64,000 nucleotides of DNA from the NCBI GenBank assembly GCA_036924085.1, contig JAVGWX010000014.1:36598056-36662055 (forward strand). The letters are read 5' to 3'. This document shows, piece after piece, positions 42,485 to 52,324 of this stretch. Both the position numbers and the translations under genes were made by a program. The notes under the pieces were generated by a model, which was given only the letters and a program-made list of their open reading frames with translations, had not been told where the DNA came from and did no database searches. Source of the stretch: Ariolimax columbianus (taxonomy: Eukaryota; Mollusca; Gastropoda; Stylommatophora; Arionidae). Within the stretch, counting starts at the first letter, position 1. Every line of letters starts with the position of its first letter.

Positions 42485-45400
42485 GTAAACAACTGCTGCC
42501 TTGCAGATAGGCTGGGGACAGCCAAAGGCTAAGGAGCGCATCCCTACAGAAACGCCTGTTGAAATCGGATGCACGGGGCCGCAAGCCTAACAAAACAGTG
42601 CAACGTAAATCACAGTATGATGGCAGTACAACCTATTAGAAAAACGTATGGCGCTCATCCTGAGGAGTCCCGCCAGGCAGCGATAGCGCCGGGCCCCACG
42701 CCTCGAAGGGGCCCACCCTTGACTACTGGTGGTCACCCACCCATGTGTCGTGGAGTCAAGGCACATGGCTATGGGGCAACGTCTATTGGCCAAAACCTCA
42801 AGACCCTCAAAATACTACAGTGGAATGCGGAGGGAGTCATTAACAAAAAACTTTCCCTAACACACCACCTGCATGAAGGTAAGATTGACGTGGCATGTAT
42901 CCAGGAAACGCACCTCAACAATAACCATAAATTCTCAATCAGAGGATACCAGACCTTCCGTCTAGATAGAGAAGGCCACAAAGGAGGGGTCCTGATACTG
43001 ACCAGAAACAGCATACCGAGTAGCGCGGTACCTGTCAATCACACCGGACAAGCAGAAATTGTAGGAGTTGACATAATGGCTCAAGAGACGAAGCTCCGCA
43101 TTTTCAATCTGTACGGACCACCAAACAGAGACCTATCGCTCTCGAGTACGGAGGTCAGAGACTCCAACTGCATAGTAGTTGGAGATTTCAACAGCCACTC
43201 GGAGAGATGGGGATACTCTGACACAGACAGCAGAGGTGACGAAGTGGAAGATTGGGAGATAGATGCAAATCTCTCCCTAATCAATAGGCCGGAGGATAGC
43301 CCTAGCTTCTATTCAAGAACATGGCATACCACCTCGACTCCAGATTTGGCCTTCTCCACACAGGACATAGACTATAAAATAGACCGCCAGGTGCTAAACC
43401 AACTGGCAGGTAGCGACCACAGGCCGATCAGGCTAACCATTGACATGGAAGTAGGCCCACAGGAAACAAAACCGCTCCCACGTTGGAATTACAAACGAGC
43501 CGACTGGGACAGATTTGCAATCCTGACAGATGGGATGTGTGAAACCATCAACACACGAAACACCAAAATGAAGCCCATGGTAGAGAGCCTAAGCAAGGCA
43601 ATAATGCAAGCCGCCACTGAAACCATCCCAAGAGGAGCTAGGAAAAACTATAAGCCCTACTGGAATGATGAGTTACAGAACGTGGAAGATGCAGTAACAA
43701 ATGCTAGGAACATGGCAGAACGAGAAAAATCCATGGAGGCAAACATCGCCCTCAAAGCCGCCGCGGCGAAGTACAAACACACTCTCAAGCAAACAGCAAG
43801 AGAAAGTTGGAAAAATAAAACGGAAAGTCTAAACCTGGACAAAGAAGGGAACAAGCTATGGAAGCTAGTCAGAGCCATGAATGACGAAACCCCGTCAAAT
43901 AAACAAATTACTATCAAGCAGGGCGAGAACTTGATCACAGGTAAGAAAGCCGCAAACGCCTTTGTCGATCACTATGCCAGAGCAAACCACATCGAGGTCC
44001 CTGCAGATAAGCATACAGACATTAGCGAAGAGCTAAAGGGACACGAAAACATAAATACGGCTCCTGAAGAGCACATGATGGCCAAACTAACAATGCGCGA
44101 AATGGAAGAGGCTATGTGTACACTAAAGAAAAGGAAATCTCCCGGAAAAGACGGGATAACAAACGAAATGCTGATGGGGCTGGGCCAAACAGCGAAGAAA
44201 AAACTACTATCAGTCCTGAACCAAAGCTGGAAAAGGGGTATTGTACCCCAGGCATGGAAAGATGCAATACTGGTACCAGTACCAAAACCAGGAAAGGACA
44301 AAACAGATCCAAATGGATACAGGCCCATAAGCCTACTGAGCTGTGTCGGCAAGCTGATGGAACGGATGATAAACACCAGACTGATGTGGCATCTGGAAGA
44401 AAAACGAATACTAATTCCACAGCAAGCCGGCTTTAGACAGCACAGATCCACTGAGGACCAGATCATCCTCATAGCCCAGGAGATAGAAGATGCCTACCTG
44501 GCACAGAAACACACAGTAGCTGTTTGGGTGGATCTGGAAAAGGCATTTGACAAAGTCTGGAAGGATGGACTTAGAGTCAAGCTAAGAAGAAGTGATGTCT
44601 GTGGGAAGATGTACAAGTGGATCAACCACTACCTCAAACAAAGAACGGCCAGAGTCCAAGTACAAGGGCAGATGAGCAAAAAGGTGACACTCGAGCAGGG
44701 AGTACCCCAAGGGGGAGTATTGTCACCCACACTCTTCCTGGTATATATAAACGATATTACAGAGAATATACCAAGAAGAGTCCATAGCTCAATGTTTGCA
44801 GACGATCTGGCTATGTGGACCTCTGAAAAGAATCTCACCATAGCAAGAAATCGGATGCAGACGGCCCTAACATCGCTGGAAGAGTGGGCGAACTCATGGC
44901 TGGTCAAAATAAACGAGGAGAAAACCACGTGCACAATATTCTCGCTCTCATTAAAACCCCAAAGTACCAAATTAAGCCTAAATGGCAAAATCCTGCAGCC
45001 AAACGACAACCCAACCTATCTGGGAGTCACATTTGATCGGCGCATGACATGGAAAAGTCAGATTGAGAGAAACCGAATGAAAGCCAGAGAAAGAATGGCG
45101 ATCATGAGGAAACTTGCTGGCACAAGCTGGGGGGCAGACGAAGGCATACTAAAGAAACTGTACACTGGAAGAGTGAGACCAGTTCTCGAGTATGGCATTG
45201 CGGCATGGACAACAGCAGCGAAGGCGAACTTCGATAAAGTTAACAAACTTCAAAACCAAGCCATGAGAATTATAACAGGTGGCATGAAGTCAACGCCAAT
45301 TGTAGAACTTGAAAAGATTACAAAACTGCAATCCATGACCGACAGAAGAGACTGCAGAGCCCAGCTGCAGTCAGAGAAACTCCGAAGACTGACGGACCAC

Positions 45401-46500
45401 CCAATGTACCAGAGACTAAACAATTTGGGAACTGGGAAACTAAAGCGGAGAAACTTTGCAGAAATAGCCAAAGCAAAGATGCACGAAGATCCCATAAACG
45501 CACTAACAACACCAAAACCCATCACTACTGTACGAAAACCTACTTGGAGGCAGGATATATTTCCAGAGGTGGTAGAAAATATACCAGGTATTGCAAACAA
45601 AAACTGCCAGACTGAAAAAGAAAGGAGAGACACTACCCTAAGCTTCATAACGAAAAGCTACCCAAGCATGGACTGGACCCATGCATACACCGACGGTTCT
45701 GTAACAAACACTACACAGAACGGAGGGGCAGGAGCATTCCTGAACCTACCAAATGGCAGAAAAATAACACTGTCATTCGCTACTGGTAAGTACACAAGCA
45801 ATTTCAGAGCGGAGGCAGAGGCACTGAGGGCGGCAGTGGAAAAAATGGCAACACACAGTGAAAATAAGAGCCATATAGTCCTGCTGACAGATGCTGTCGC
45901 CGTAGTCACAGCGCTAAAAAGCCAGAAAAACACTGAGCTTAATGACTTAAGAGCAGCACTCTGCAAACTGTGCCAGCTGTCCGCACCAAAAAGGGTAGTG
46001 GTACAGTGGGTTCCGTCACACTGCAACATCCAAGGCAACGAGGAGGCAGACAGACTGGCAAAAGAAGGTGCAAGGCTACCACAAACAGATACCAGTATGA
46101 CGTACGAAGAGTTAAAACGGCTTATCAAAGCCAGGTACATGACCAAATGGGAAACCGAACATACTGGTTACACCAAAAACGATCCCTATTACCAGTTGAA
46201 CCGAAGAGAGCAGGTCGTTGTCTTCAGACTTCGCACTTGCCACAATAGACTGAGGTACCACCTATTCAACAAATTGAAGATAGGGTGTACCGACGAATGC
46301 CCGTGCGGTACTGGTAAAATGACCACTGAACATCTGCTGCAGAACTGCCCGACATACGAGGATCAGAGAGAGCAGATGTGGCCATTGCCAGTGGAACTGC
46401 AAGACAAGCTCTATGGTAGTGGCGAGAGTCTCAGGATGACCGCCGCTTTTTTCGAAAAAATAATGTTACTGTCTGACTGTGTACGCAGAAGAAGAAGAAG
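42485..46500 (+). mobile_element. LINE copy 2, near full length, (GAA)n tail
   Basis: The 5' boundary is placed near 42485 because the related fragment at 33620 starts to align there (AACTGCTGCCTTGCAG, GGCTGGGGACAGCC). The 3' end is GTACGCAGAAGAAGAAGAAG, ending directly at the target duplication. It carries one long frame with no upstream ORF1, suggesting a single-ORF, I/Jockey-like architecture with RNase H. Its high similarity to copy 1 at 26588-30312 indicates recent activity of the family. Confidence 0.9.
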
Positions 46501-46876
46501 ATATCTACCCTCGTACCTCCGATCTAAGTACCTGTTACCTTTATGCAGTCATATATATCCTCATACCCCCGACATTAGTACCTGTTTCCTTTATACAGTC
46601 ATATCTACCTTCATACCTTCAACATCAGTACCTGTTACTTGTTACCTTTATAAGTCAAATCTACCTTCACACCCCCGATATCAGTACTTCTTACCTGTAT
46701 ACAGTTATATCTACAGTCATACGCCCGATATCAGTACCGCTTACCTTTATACAGTCATATCTACTTTCACACTCCCGATATCAGTACCTCTTTCCTTTAT
46801 AGTCATTTCTACCGTCATACCTACGACACCAGTACATGTTACCTTTATACAGTCATACCTACCCTCATATCCCTGA
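42569..46876 (+). CDS. LINE polyprotein: APE endonuclease, reverse transcriptase, RNase H
   Basis: An in-frame TGA at about 42560 precedes this ATG. Domains in order: basic/proline-rich N-terminus (1-80); APE endonuclease (about 85-310: LQWNAEGV, IQETHL, VVGDFNSHSERWGY, GSDHRPI); RT (about 530-800: PISLLSCVGKLMERMI, GFRQHRSTEDQI, DLEKAFDKVW, QGVPQGGVLSPTLF, FADD at 743-746, YLGVTFD); RNase H (about 1035-1165: YTDGS, FRAEAEAL, LTDAVAV, SHCNIQGNEEAD); C-terminal Cys/His motif (CPCG, TTEHLLQNC). All expected catalytic residues are present. The family stop, seen in copy 1, is lost by a one-base deletion near 46465, so about 135 foreign residues from the GAA tail and the minisatellite follow residue 1299. 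Whether the protein still works is unknown. Confidence 0.93.
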   Translation: MHGAASLTKQCNVNHSMMAVQPIRKTYGAHPEESRQAAIAPGPTPRRGPPLTTGGHPPMCRGVKAHGYGATSIGQNLKTLKILQWNAEGVINKKLSLTHHLHEGKIDVACIQETHLNNNHKFSIRGYQTFRLDREGHKGGVLILTRNSIPSSAVPVNHTGQAEIVGVDIMAQETKLRIFNLYGPPNRDLSLSSTEVRDSNCIVVGDFNSHSERWGYSDTDSRGDEVEDWEIDANLSLINRPEDSPSFYSRTWHTTSTPDLAFSTQDIDYKIDRQVLNQLAGSDHRPIRLTIDMEVGPQETKPLPRWNYKRADWDRFAILTDGMCETINTRNTKMKPMVESLSKAIMQAATETIPRGARKNYKPYWNDELQNVEDAVTNARNMAEREKSMEANIALKAAAAKYKHTLKQTARESWKNKTESLNLDKEGNKLWKLVRAMNDETPSNKQITIKQGENLITGKKAANAFVDHYARANHIEVPADKHTDISEELKGHENINTAPEEHMMAKLTMREMEEAMCTLKKRKSPGKDGITNEMLMGLGQTAKKKLLSVLNQSWKRGIVPQAWKDAILVPVPKPGKDKTDPNGYRPISLLSCVGKLMERMINTRLMWHLEEKRILIPQQAGFRQHRSTEDQIILIAQEIEDAYLAQKHTVAVWVDLEKAFDKVWKDGLRVKLRRSDVCGKMYKWINHYLKQRTARVQVQGQMSKKVTLEQGVPQGGVLSPTLFLVYINDITENIPRRVHSSMFADDLAMWTSEKNLTIARNRMQTALTSLEEWANSWLVKINEEKTTCTIFSLSLKPQSTKLSLNGKILQPNDNPTYLGVTFDRRMTWKSQIERNRMKARERMAIMRKLAGTSWGADEGILKKLYTGRVRPVLEYGIAAWTTAAKANFDKVNKLQNQAMRIITGGMKSTPIVELEKITKLQSMTDRRDCRAQLQSEKLRRLTDHPMYQRLNNLGTGKLKRRNFAEIAKAKMHEDPINALTTPKPITTVRKPTWRQDIFPEVVENIPGIANKNCQTEKERRDTTLSFITKSYPSMDWTHAYTDGSVTNTTQNGGAGAFLNLPNGRKITLSFATGKYTSNFRAEAEALRAAVEKMATHSENKSHIVLLTDAVAVVTALKSQKNTELNDLRAALCKLCQLSAPKRVVVQWVPSHCNIQGNEEADRLAKEGARLPQTDTSMTYEELKRLIKARYMTKWETEHTGYTKNDPYYQLNRREQVVVFRLRTCHNRLRYHLFNKLKIGCTDECPCGTGKMTTEHLLQNCPTYEDQREQMWPLPVELQDKLYGSGESLRMTAAFFEKIMLLSDCVRRRRRRYLPSYLRSKYLLPLCSHIYPHTPDISTCFLYTVISTFIPSTSVPVTCYLYKSNLPSHPRYQYFLPVYSYIYSHTPDISTAYLYTVISTFTLPISVPLSFIVISTVIPTTPVHVTFIQSYLPSYP

Positions 46877-46965
46877 CACCAGTACCTGTTACGTTTATAC
46901 AATCATACCTACCATCACACCCCCGACACCAGTACCTATTACCTTTATACTTCACAATCAATGTA
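46501..46965. repeat. 50-bp minisatellite, right part, about 9 copies
   Basis: Same unit as 37785-38156 (GTCATATCTACC, CCCCGA, AGTACCTGTTACCTTTATAC). It resumes at the word where the left part stops, so the two parts were one array before the 8.3-kb insertion. Confidence 0.95.
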
Positions 46966-47003
46966 TGCCTGCTGAGTTGATTCATCTACGTCTTCCTTCA
47001 CAG

Positions 47004-47231
47004 ATTACCAAAACAAGAATATTTTCAAAGCGTCGACGGTAAAGAGGCGTGGTTTTATTCGGCTTTCTACGACTATGTTGCTGCAGGTCAAGGACACCCA
47101 TCTGTGCGCCTCTTCGGAGTGGTTGACAATAAGTTTCTCGTGAACGCTTTCTGCAACTTGAGCCTTGCCGACGGCAAGAGCCTGTTGACGAACGCCAGTG
47201 TTCAACCAATGCCTGACAATCATCACATGAA
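47004..47231 (+). CDS. GT92 exon 2
   Basis: Acceptor CTTCCTTCACAG at 46992-47003 and donor AA/GTAGGT at 47232. It reads LPKQEYFQSVDGKEAWFYSA, then FYDYVAAGQGHPSVRLFGVV and so on to NHHMK, residues 129-203. 'YSA(F/Y)YD.......VR..G' is the segment that precedes the catalytic domain in GT92 proteins. The 75 full codons contain no stop, in contrast to the surrounding intron. It lacks an ATG, so it is easily missed by ORF finding. Phases at both ends match exons 1 and 3 (codons GGA and AAC across the joints). Confidence 0.82.
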
Positions 47232-47655
47232 GTAGGTTGCCTGGTTACTGAAGCTTTACCATTGGCCATAGCTAGAGCTTGTTATCTCCAGTATTAAATC
47301 CCTGTCTGGCACACACAAAATGAATCAGGCCTTCTTATATGGATTTTTACCGCTATGAATCAATAGGCCCTCGGTACTTTACATATCGTGCTGTAAAAGG
47401 TGATCAACTAAGGCATAGGTCTGGTAAACTTATCGTGTCGTTGGTTGTGGTGTCTGAAGCTAATCGTGTCTTTGGTAGCAGGTTACAGTAGTTCTTCCTA
47501 TATTTCAGATACACAAAAGCAGGTGCACATGAGACGCCCTGGCTGTAGTGCTGTGTTAGCATAATCACCACTGTGAGAATAACACTCACAATTCCCACCT
47601 TGTTGGCCAGGTTGATGTATCTAAGCATGTTTTCAAGAGCAAGTCACGGACGTAA
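47232..47655. other. start of GT92 intron 2, no feature
   Basis: Begins with GTAGGT. Unique-looking sequence with no supported features. Confidence 0.4.
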
Positions 47656-47659
47656 AGTT

Positions 47660-47975
47660 TGGGTTAGTATGTTTCACCTGAGCCTTGAGTGAAATAGGGG
47701 TCTTGGTCACTACATTTTGATTTGACCATGGCTTGAGGTTGGAGTTTGGTCAACAAGTTTCACTGGGTCCTGACGTGAGATTACGTTTTGGTCAGTATGT
47801 TTCACCTGACCCTGAGATCACGAAGGGGTCTTGGTCAGTATGTTTCACCTAACCCTGAAATGAGGAAGAGGTCTTGGTAAGTATGTTTCACCTGACTCTG
47901 AAGTCAGGAAGGGGTCTTGATCAGCGTGTTTCACCTGACCCAGTAGTCAGGTGAGAGTTTTGGTCAGTATGGTTC
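47660..47975. repeat. degenerate minisatellite, about 43-bp unit, 7 copies
   Basis: GTATGTTTCACCTGACCCTG then GGGGTCTTGGTCA recurs with substitutions and small indels. Left copies are the most diverged. Confidence 0.88.
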
Positions 47976-47984
47976 AACATCTAA

Positions 47985-48245
47985 AAAAAGTTTATTCCAG
48001 GGGACTTGATCGAAGGCTCTCTCAGTCAGTAAAGCTAATAAATGGTGATCACCCTTAGCCGAACATTCTTTCTGCGAAAATTTGCAACGATCCGATGGCA
48101 TCCCGTGTACCTATGACCATGGGAAATCCTAACTATTCTTTTAGCGTCTCCTGTATCTTGCCCTCTAGTCATTGCTTAATTATCTGTAATGTAAAGTTAG
48201 ATACTTGTGGTATTACACTTATTGTTCGGAATTTGCTGCATTCAT
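47985..48245 (-). pseudogene. RTE-like RT fragment, antisense
   Basis: On the minus strand, CSKFRTISVIPQVSNFTLQI is followed by IGTRDAIGSLQIFAERM and AFDQVPWNKLF. This matches the early RT motifs 'FRTISL..H..K', 'GTRDAI..LR...ER' and 'KAFDRV.W..L'. Several frameshifts are present. It is not related to the plus-strand LINE that follows. Confidence 0.7.
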
Positions 48246-48329
48246 AAACATTCGATTTTGTTAGGTAAAGTAATTATTACGGGCATGTTTAAGTTGCGTG
48301 TTCCATTGGCAGGGGAGAGGCTTATGTAG

Positions 48330-49622
48330 ACCTTATCACCCGAGGCAGAGGTCGTAAATAACATACGTACAAGCAAAAACATAGCTCCAGGTCCTGATGG
48401 AGTACAGTATTGCCCCATCAAGCAGTTGGATGAGACAGATATAAGAAATATGGTGAAGGAGTTCAACCACACTGTAGAGAAGGAATATGTGCCTGAGGAC
48501 TGGCTTCATAGCTATCTTTGCCCACTGCCTAAACCTGGTAAGGACTCCACGCTTCTCGGCAGCTATCGAATAATCACCATACAAAATGTATATGGCAAAT
48601 TGCTCGAGAAGATAGTGGCCAGGAAAATAATGACCTTCCTTGAACGGGAGCAGATTCTACCCGATACGATGGGCAGTTATAGAACAGCGAAGGAGACATG
48701 GACTAACGCTGGAACTTTCGCGTGTGATGTGTACGAGGGGTTTGAGTCAAAGCAAGAAACAGTCGCGGTGGCACTCGACCTGGAAGACACATACAACCGT
48801 GTCGATTTCGGGACCTTAATTACCTGTCTGCAGCAGTGTGGTTTAAACCCGTGGCTGGTTAGTTGGATATCAGCGCTACGCGTGGGATCGTGGACATCAG
48901 AACCGAGGCGAATATGTCCAGGACTGTCTCAAGTTTCTCCGCTCTCACCGGTGCTGTTCAACATTTACACAGTAAAAGTGGCCAATATTCAACCCACAAA
49001 GACAGGGCGAACGTTGACATTTGCCGATGACATCCTAACGTACAGGACTGGCTCAGACAGGCAAGAGTTGGTCAAAGACATCCAGGAAATCTTGCAAGGA
49101 ATCTCACAGTGGTGCAGCGACTCAAGCTCCAAGATCAATCCGAACAAGGCCCGCATGATGTGGTGCTCTTTGAATAATTCCATAGTAAAGGCTGAACTCC
49201 CGGGCATCACTGTTAATGGTTGCACCATTGACCGGTATGACAGGTTGAAATACCTCGGAGTGACTTTTGATCGTAGTCTTTCCTATAATTGCTATGTTGA
49301 CCACATCGTACAAAGATGCAAGCGAGGGTTAGGAGCACTCAAGACCATGGCTGCTGCCGACTTGAAACAACTCCTCCTGTTCATCCTATTTCGTAAGGTC
49401 GTATTGTCTGTCATCGATTACGGACTAGGCATCCTCACACTATCAAGAACACAGTGTGAAAGGTTGGACTGCATCCAGAATGAAGGTATGCGTCTGGTTC
49501 TGGGCTGCACTAGAGATACCCCGATTGTGATGATGCGGTACATGTTGGGATTGTTGTCAGTGACATTCAGACATAAACTGGCACAAGTCAAAGCCTATAT
49601 GCGTGTCATCACAGATACTTGA
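48330..49622 (+). pseudogene. I-like LINE reverse transcriptase, nearly open frame
   Basis: Frame open from about 48330 to TGA at 49620. Motifs: NIAPGPDGVQY, PLPKPGKDSTLLGSYR, ITIQNVYGKLLEKI, VALDLEDTYNRVDF (first Asp), LSPVLFNIY, LTFADDILTY (two Asp), RLKYLGVTFDRSL, VIDYGLGI. PQG has become SQV and KAF has become DTY, so it is probably inactive. No endonuclease lies upstream; the copy is 5' truncated and sits in intron 2 of the GT92 gene on the sense strand. Confidence 0.85.
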
Positions 49623-49772
49623 CACCCTCTGCACAGTAGTATCTCAGACATCAAGGGACCAAGAATCAAGAGAGGGTCGTCATGGATGGTACAGACTGAG
49701 ACAACAATCGGACACGTCACTCCAGCTGAGACGATAGCCTAAGGGGAAAAATGGGTCCACACTGGTGATAGA

Positions 49773-50480
49773 ATGATAGAGTACCAGAGAGTCATCATAA
49801 CCTTAGGCAAGGAATGCAGAGAACGGAACAACGAGAGTGCAGAACACGATGTAAATCAGCTGACAACTGAGAACACCCAGGAGAGTGACGCTGTCATATA
49901 CACCGACGGATCAGTCGTGCGCAGTGGGACATCAGGCTGGGGTTTCTCGGCTAGAATGAGAGGAGAGGTCGTGGCTGAGCGCAGTAGGGCATACATATCA
50001 ACAACCTCCAGTATGAGAATGGAGACGGAAGCAGTGACCTCAGCATTGAAATGGATATCTGAGACTTCTATAACAAAGGCAGTCATCGTGACAGACGCGC
50101 CAGACGTACTTCAGAAAATACAGAAGGGATGGCTTAGGTACGAGTGGATAGCTGCTGTTGAGGCCTCGAACCTCCTGGCGCTGACCTGGATCTACTGTCC
50201 TGCTCATGCCGGGGTTCAGGGCAATGAAAGAGCTGACATCTTGGCTTCACGGGCTCCCATCATGGGCACATTGGTGATAAACAGAAGTGACATTTTGAAA
50301 TCAATCAATGACCGCCTGCTGGATGAGGACACCGCAATAGATGAAGCAGCAAATAGAGACTGCAAAGTTTTGACATTAAACGAGGTTCAAGCGGAGTGGG
50401 GCGCATGCGAGGGCGGCACAGGAGCATGTACAACCAGCGAGCTACAGGGACCATCAGCATCCATACTTTACGCCATTTAA
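49773..50480 (+). pseudogene. RNase H domain of the same LINE
   Basis: AVIYTDGSVVRSGTSGWGF (Asp), RMETEAVTSALKW (Glu), AVIVTDAPDVLQKI (Asp) and WIYCPAHAGVQGNERADIL (His and Asp) give a full RNase H signature. It follows the RT at 48330-49622 after stops at 49620 and 49741, in the order normal for I-like LINEs. The C-terminus SEL.....SILYAI has lost the usual Cys/His tail. Confidence 0.82.
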
Positions 50481-50639
50481 TGAGAGATACTGAGCACCTA
50501 TGGGTATGCCCGGAGTGCAGTGAAGTCGATTCTTAGAAACAGAAACAGAAACAGTTCCATTAGCCATATTCTATTGTTGTAGAGATCACCTTAACATGGT
50601 TAAAAAGTAAATTAGATAACATCTCTTTCCTTCTTTTTT

Positions 50640-51515
50640 GAGAATATGAAGAGGACAAAAATCATGAACTAGTGTCATGGATGGGTCACCTGGAGAGAAC
50701 GATTGGTCAGGGGACAACAGCAAATACCAGAAAGAAAGGGAATTAATTCACGCTGGAGATACCATGACATACTACAACCGGGTCATGATCATTCTAGTGG
50801 AGAGAATGCAGCAGATGGTACAGTTGGAATGCCTATATCGATGATTAATATCTGATAAGGGAAACTGTCCAGGATTATGATGCTGTCATATATACTGATA
50901 GATCTGTGCTTCGCGGCTAGGATGCAGTTTTGGGAGTATCTGATAAGAGTAAGAGGCAGGGTCGTAGCTGAGATAAGCGGTGCATACTTGACAACAACGT
51001 CCAGGATCAGAATGGAGATCGAGGGTTCGGTTCTGAGGTGGCTGGCTATCTTGAACCTTATTAACGAATGTCGTGATCGTCTCTGATTGTCTTTGCGTCA
51101 GCAGGTGCAGGAGGGTTGGCTGTGACGTTAGCTGATAGTGGACATAAAGGCCTTGAACCTCCAGGAACTCTTGTGAGGGCCTACTCACCTGGCCATGCTG
51201 GGGTTTGCGGGAATGAAAGAGCTGACATTCTGGCCTCAGAGGCTTTCAAAGTAGAAGCATTGTCAACAGATAGAAGCGACATTTAAAAGTTGATCAACGA
51301 CCGCCTTTTGGATAACGACGTTTGAATTGATGAACCAGCAATATACAGACTGCATAGTTTTGAAATCATACGCAGGCCCAGCAGAGAAGAGTATGCGTGT
51401 CTACAACCAGCGAGCTACAAGAACCATGCGTATCTTCACTCTTCGCAATTTTCTGAGAGGCATTGAGCACATAGTTGTCTTTACAAAGTGCGAAGGCGCC
51501 GGTTCTTAGCACAAC
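50640..51515 (+). pseudogene. second, more decayed copy of that RNase H region
   Basis: FAARMQFWEYLIRVRGRVVA then EISGAYLTTTSRIRMEIEGS parallels FSARMRGEVVAERSRAYIST of the first copy. YSPGHAGVCGNERADILASE (about 51181-51240) parallels YCPAHAGVQGNERADILASR. It is in the same orientation, about 1.1 kb downstream, with many stops. It is more diverged than the first copy, so it may be an older insertion of the same family or a local duplication. Confidence 0.78.
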
Positions 51516-51529
51516 AGAACCGAATAGAG

Positions 51530-51790
51530 ACTCAACAAAAGTAAGTGGTACCAGAATATAGCCCCAACAACAACAATACTGGTACAAGAATAAAGACACA
51601 ACAACAATACATGATACACGATTAGAGACACAACAACAATACATGATACAAGAATAGAGATACAACAACAATACATGATACAAGAATAAAGACACAACAA
51701 CAATACATGATACAAGAATAGAGATACAACAACAATCCATGATACAAGAATAGAGATCCAACAACAATACATGATACAAGAATAGAGTAA
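51530..51790. repeat. minisatellite, 32-bp unit, about 8 copies
   Basis: ACAACAACAATACATGATAC then AAGAATAGAGAT recurs every 32 bp. Antisense frames are open but are repeat artefacts. Confidence 0.93.
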
Positions 51791-51904
51791 TTGTTCTTAC
51801 ATTTGAGTAAGCGACCACTTCTACAGATGGTCTCAATGCAGGAACCCATGCGCCAAAGCATTTATGTACTACTGCATCAATTGTGCTTGTAGAATTATTC
51901 TTTA

Positions 51905-52110
51905 CCTGAGATTACCTGTCCATTAAAGACAGGGGTAAAACGAATTGGATGTCTGCCTCTTGACCAAAAGGTCCCTGGTTCAGCACCTGGGTAAAGTTTA
52001 CGGTTTTTATTTCTGTCGATGTAATATTAATACCTAGCTTGTACATTAAGTGGCGACTTCGGGCGCAAATGGCCTTTGAGACCTATCTCTATAAATTGTC
52101 CGTGTGGACC
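51905..52110 (+). mobile_element. possible tRNA-like SINE fragment, family C
   Basis: TGGATGTCTGCCTCTTGACC followed by CTGGTTCAGCACCTGGG (B-box-like near 51976-51987) has tRNA-like spacing. A body with TGGCGACTTCGGGCGCAAAT follows. No second copy is seen in this window. Confidence 0.4.
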
Positions 52111-52324
52111 TCTGCAATGAGAAACAAAACGCCATAATAAGAGCATGTGGTGTTTACCAGCCTCTTGTAAAATAGTGGTGACTTAGTAATGTCCGAGTTA
52201 TCAAACGCAATCATTTCCCTATCTTATGGATTTTGTTCACTTTTAAAAGACATTTCTATGAAGCTAATTTCACGATTTGCACATTTGTTACAATTATGTT
52301 ACATTCATTGTTTTTCTATAATAG

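Larger units (their letters stand above)
38157..46500 (+). mobile_element. composite insert: pre-rRNA spacer, broken 18S, 28S pieces and full LINE
   Basis: An 8344-bp block inserted in a 50-bp minisatellite and bordered by a 12-bp duplication. Every recognisable part reads on the plus strand, in the order: probable 5' ETS, 18S 5' part, 28S-plus-tail element, 18S middle part, triplicated 18S/28S module, second 28S-plus-tail element, about 60 bp of unknown origin, LINE from its 5' end to its (GAA)n tail. The LINE tail is directly next to the right duplication, as expected if the LINE machinery inserted the whole block. ITS1, 5.8S, ITS2 and most of 28S are absent, so it is not a simple rDNA unit. 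Confidence 0.8.

Noticed and set aside
42485..46500. An R-element-like LINE specific for rDNA
   Set aside because: A nearly identical copy at 26588-30312 is inserted outside rDNA, and this copy is not inside a recognisable 18S or 28S target site.
52233..52324. Start of the GT92 frame at the upstream ATG 52233
   Set aside because: It gives no convincing family sequence. A good splice acceptor lies at 52324 and phase-matched upstream exons supply a signal anchor.
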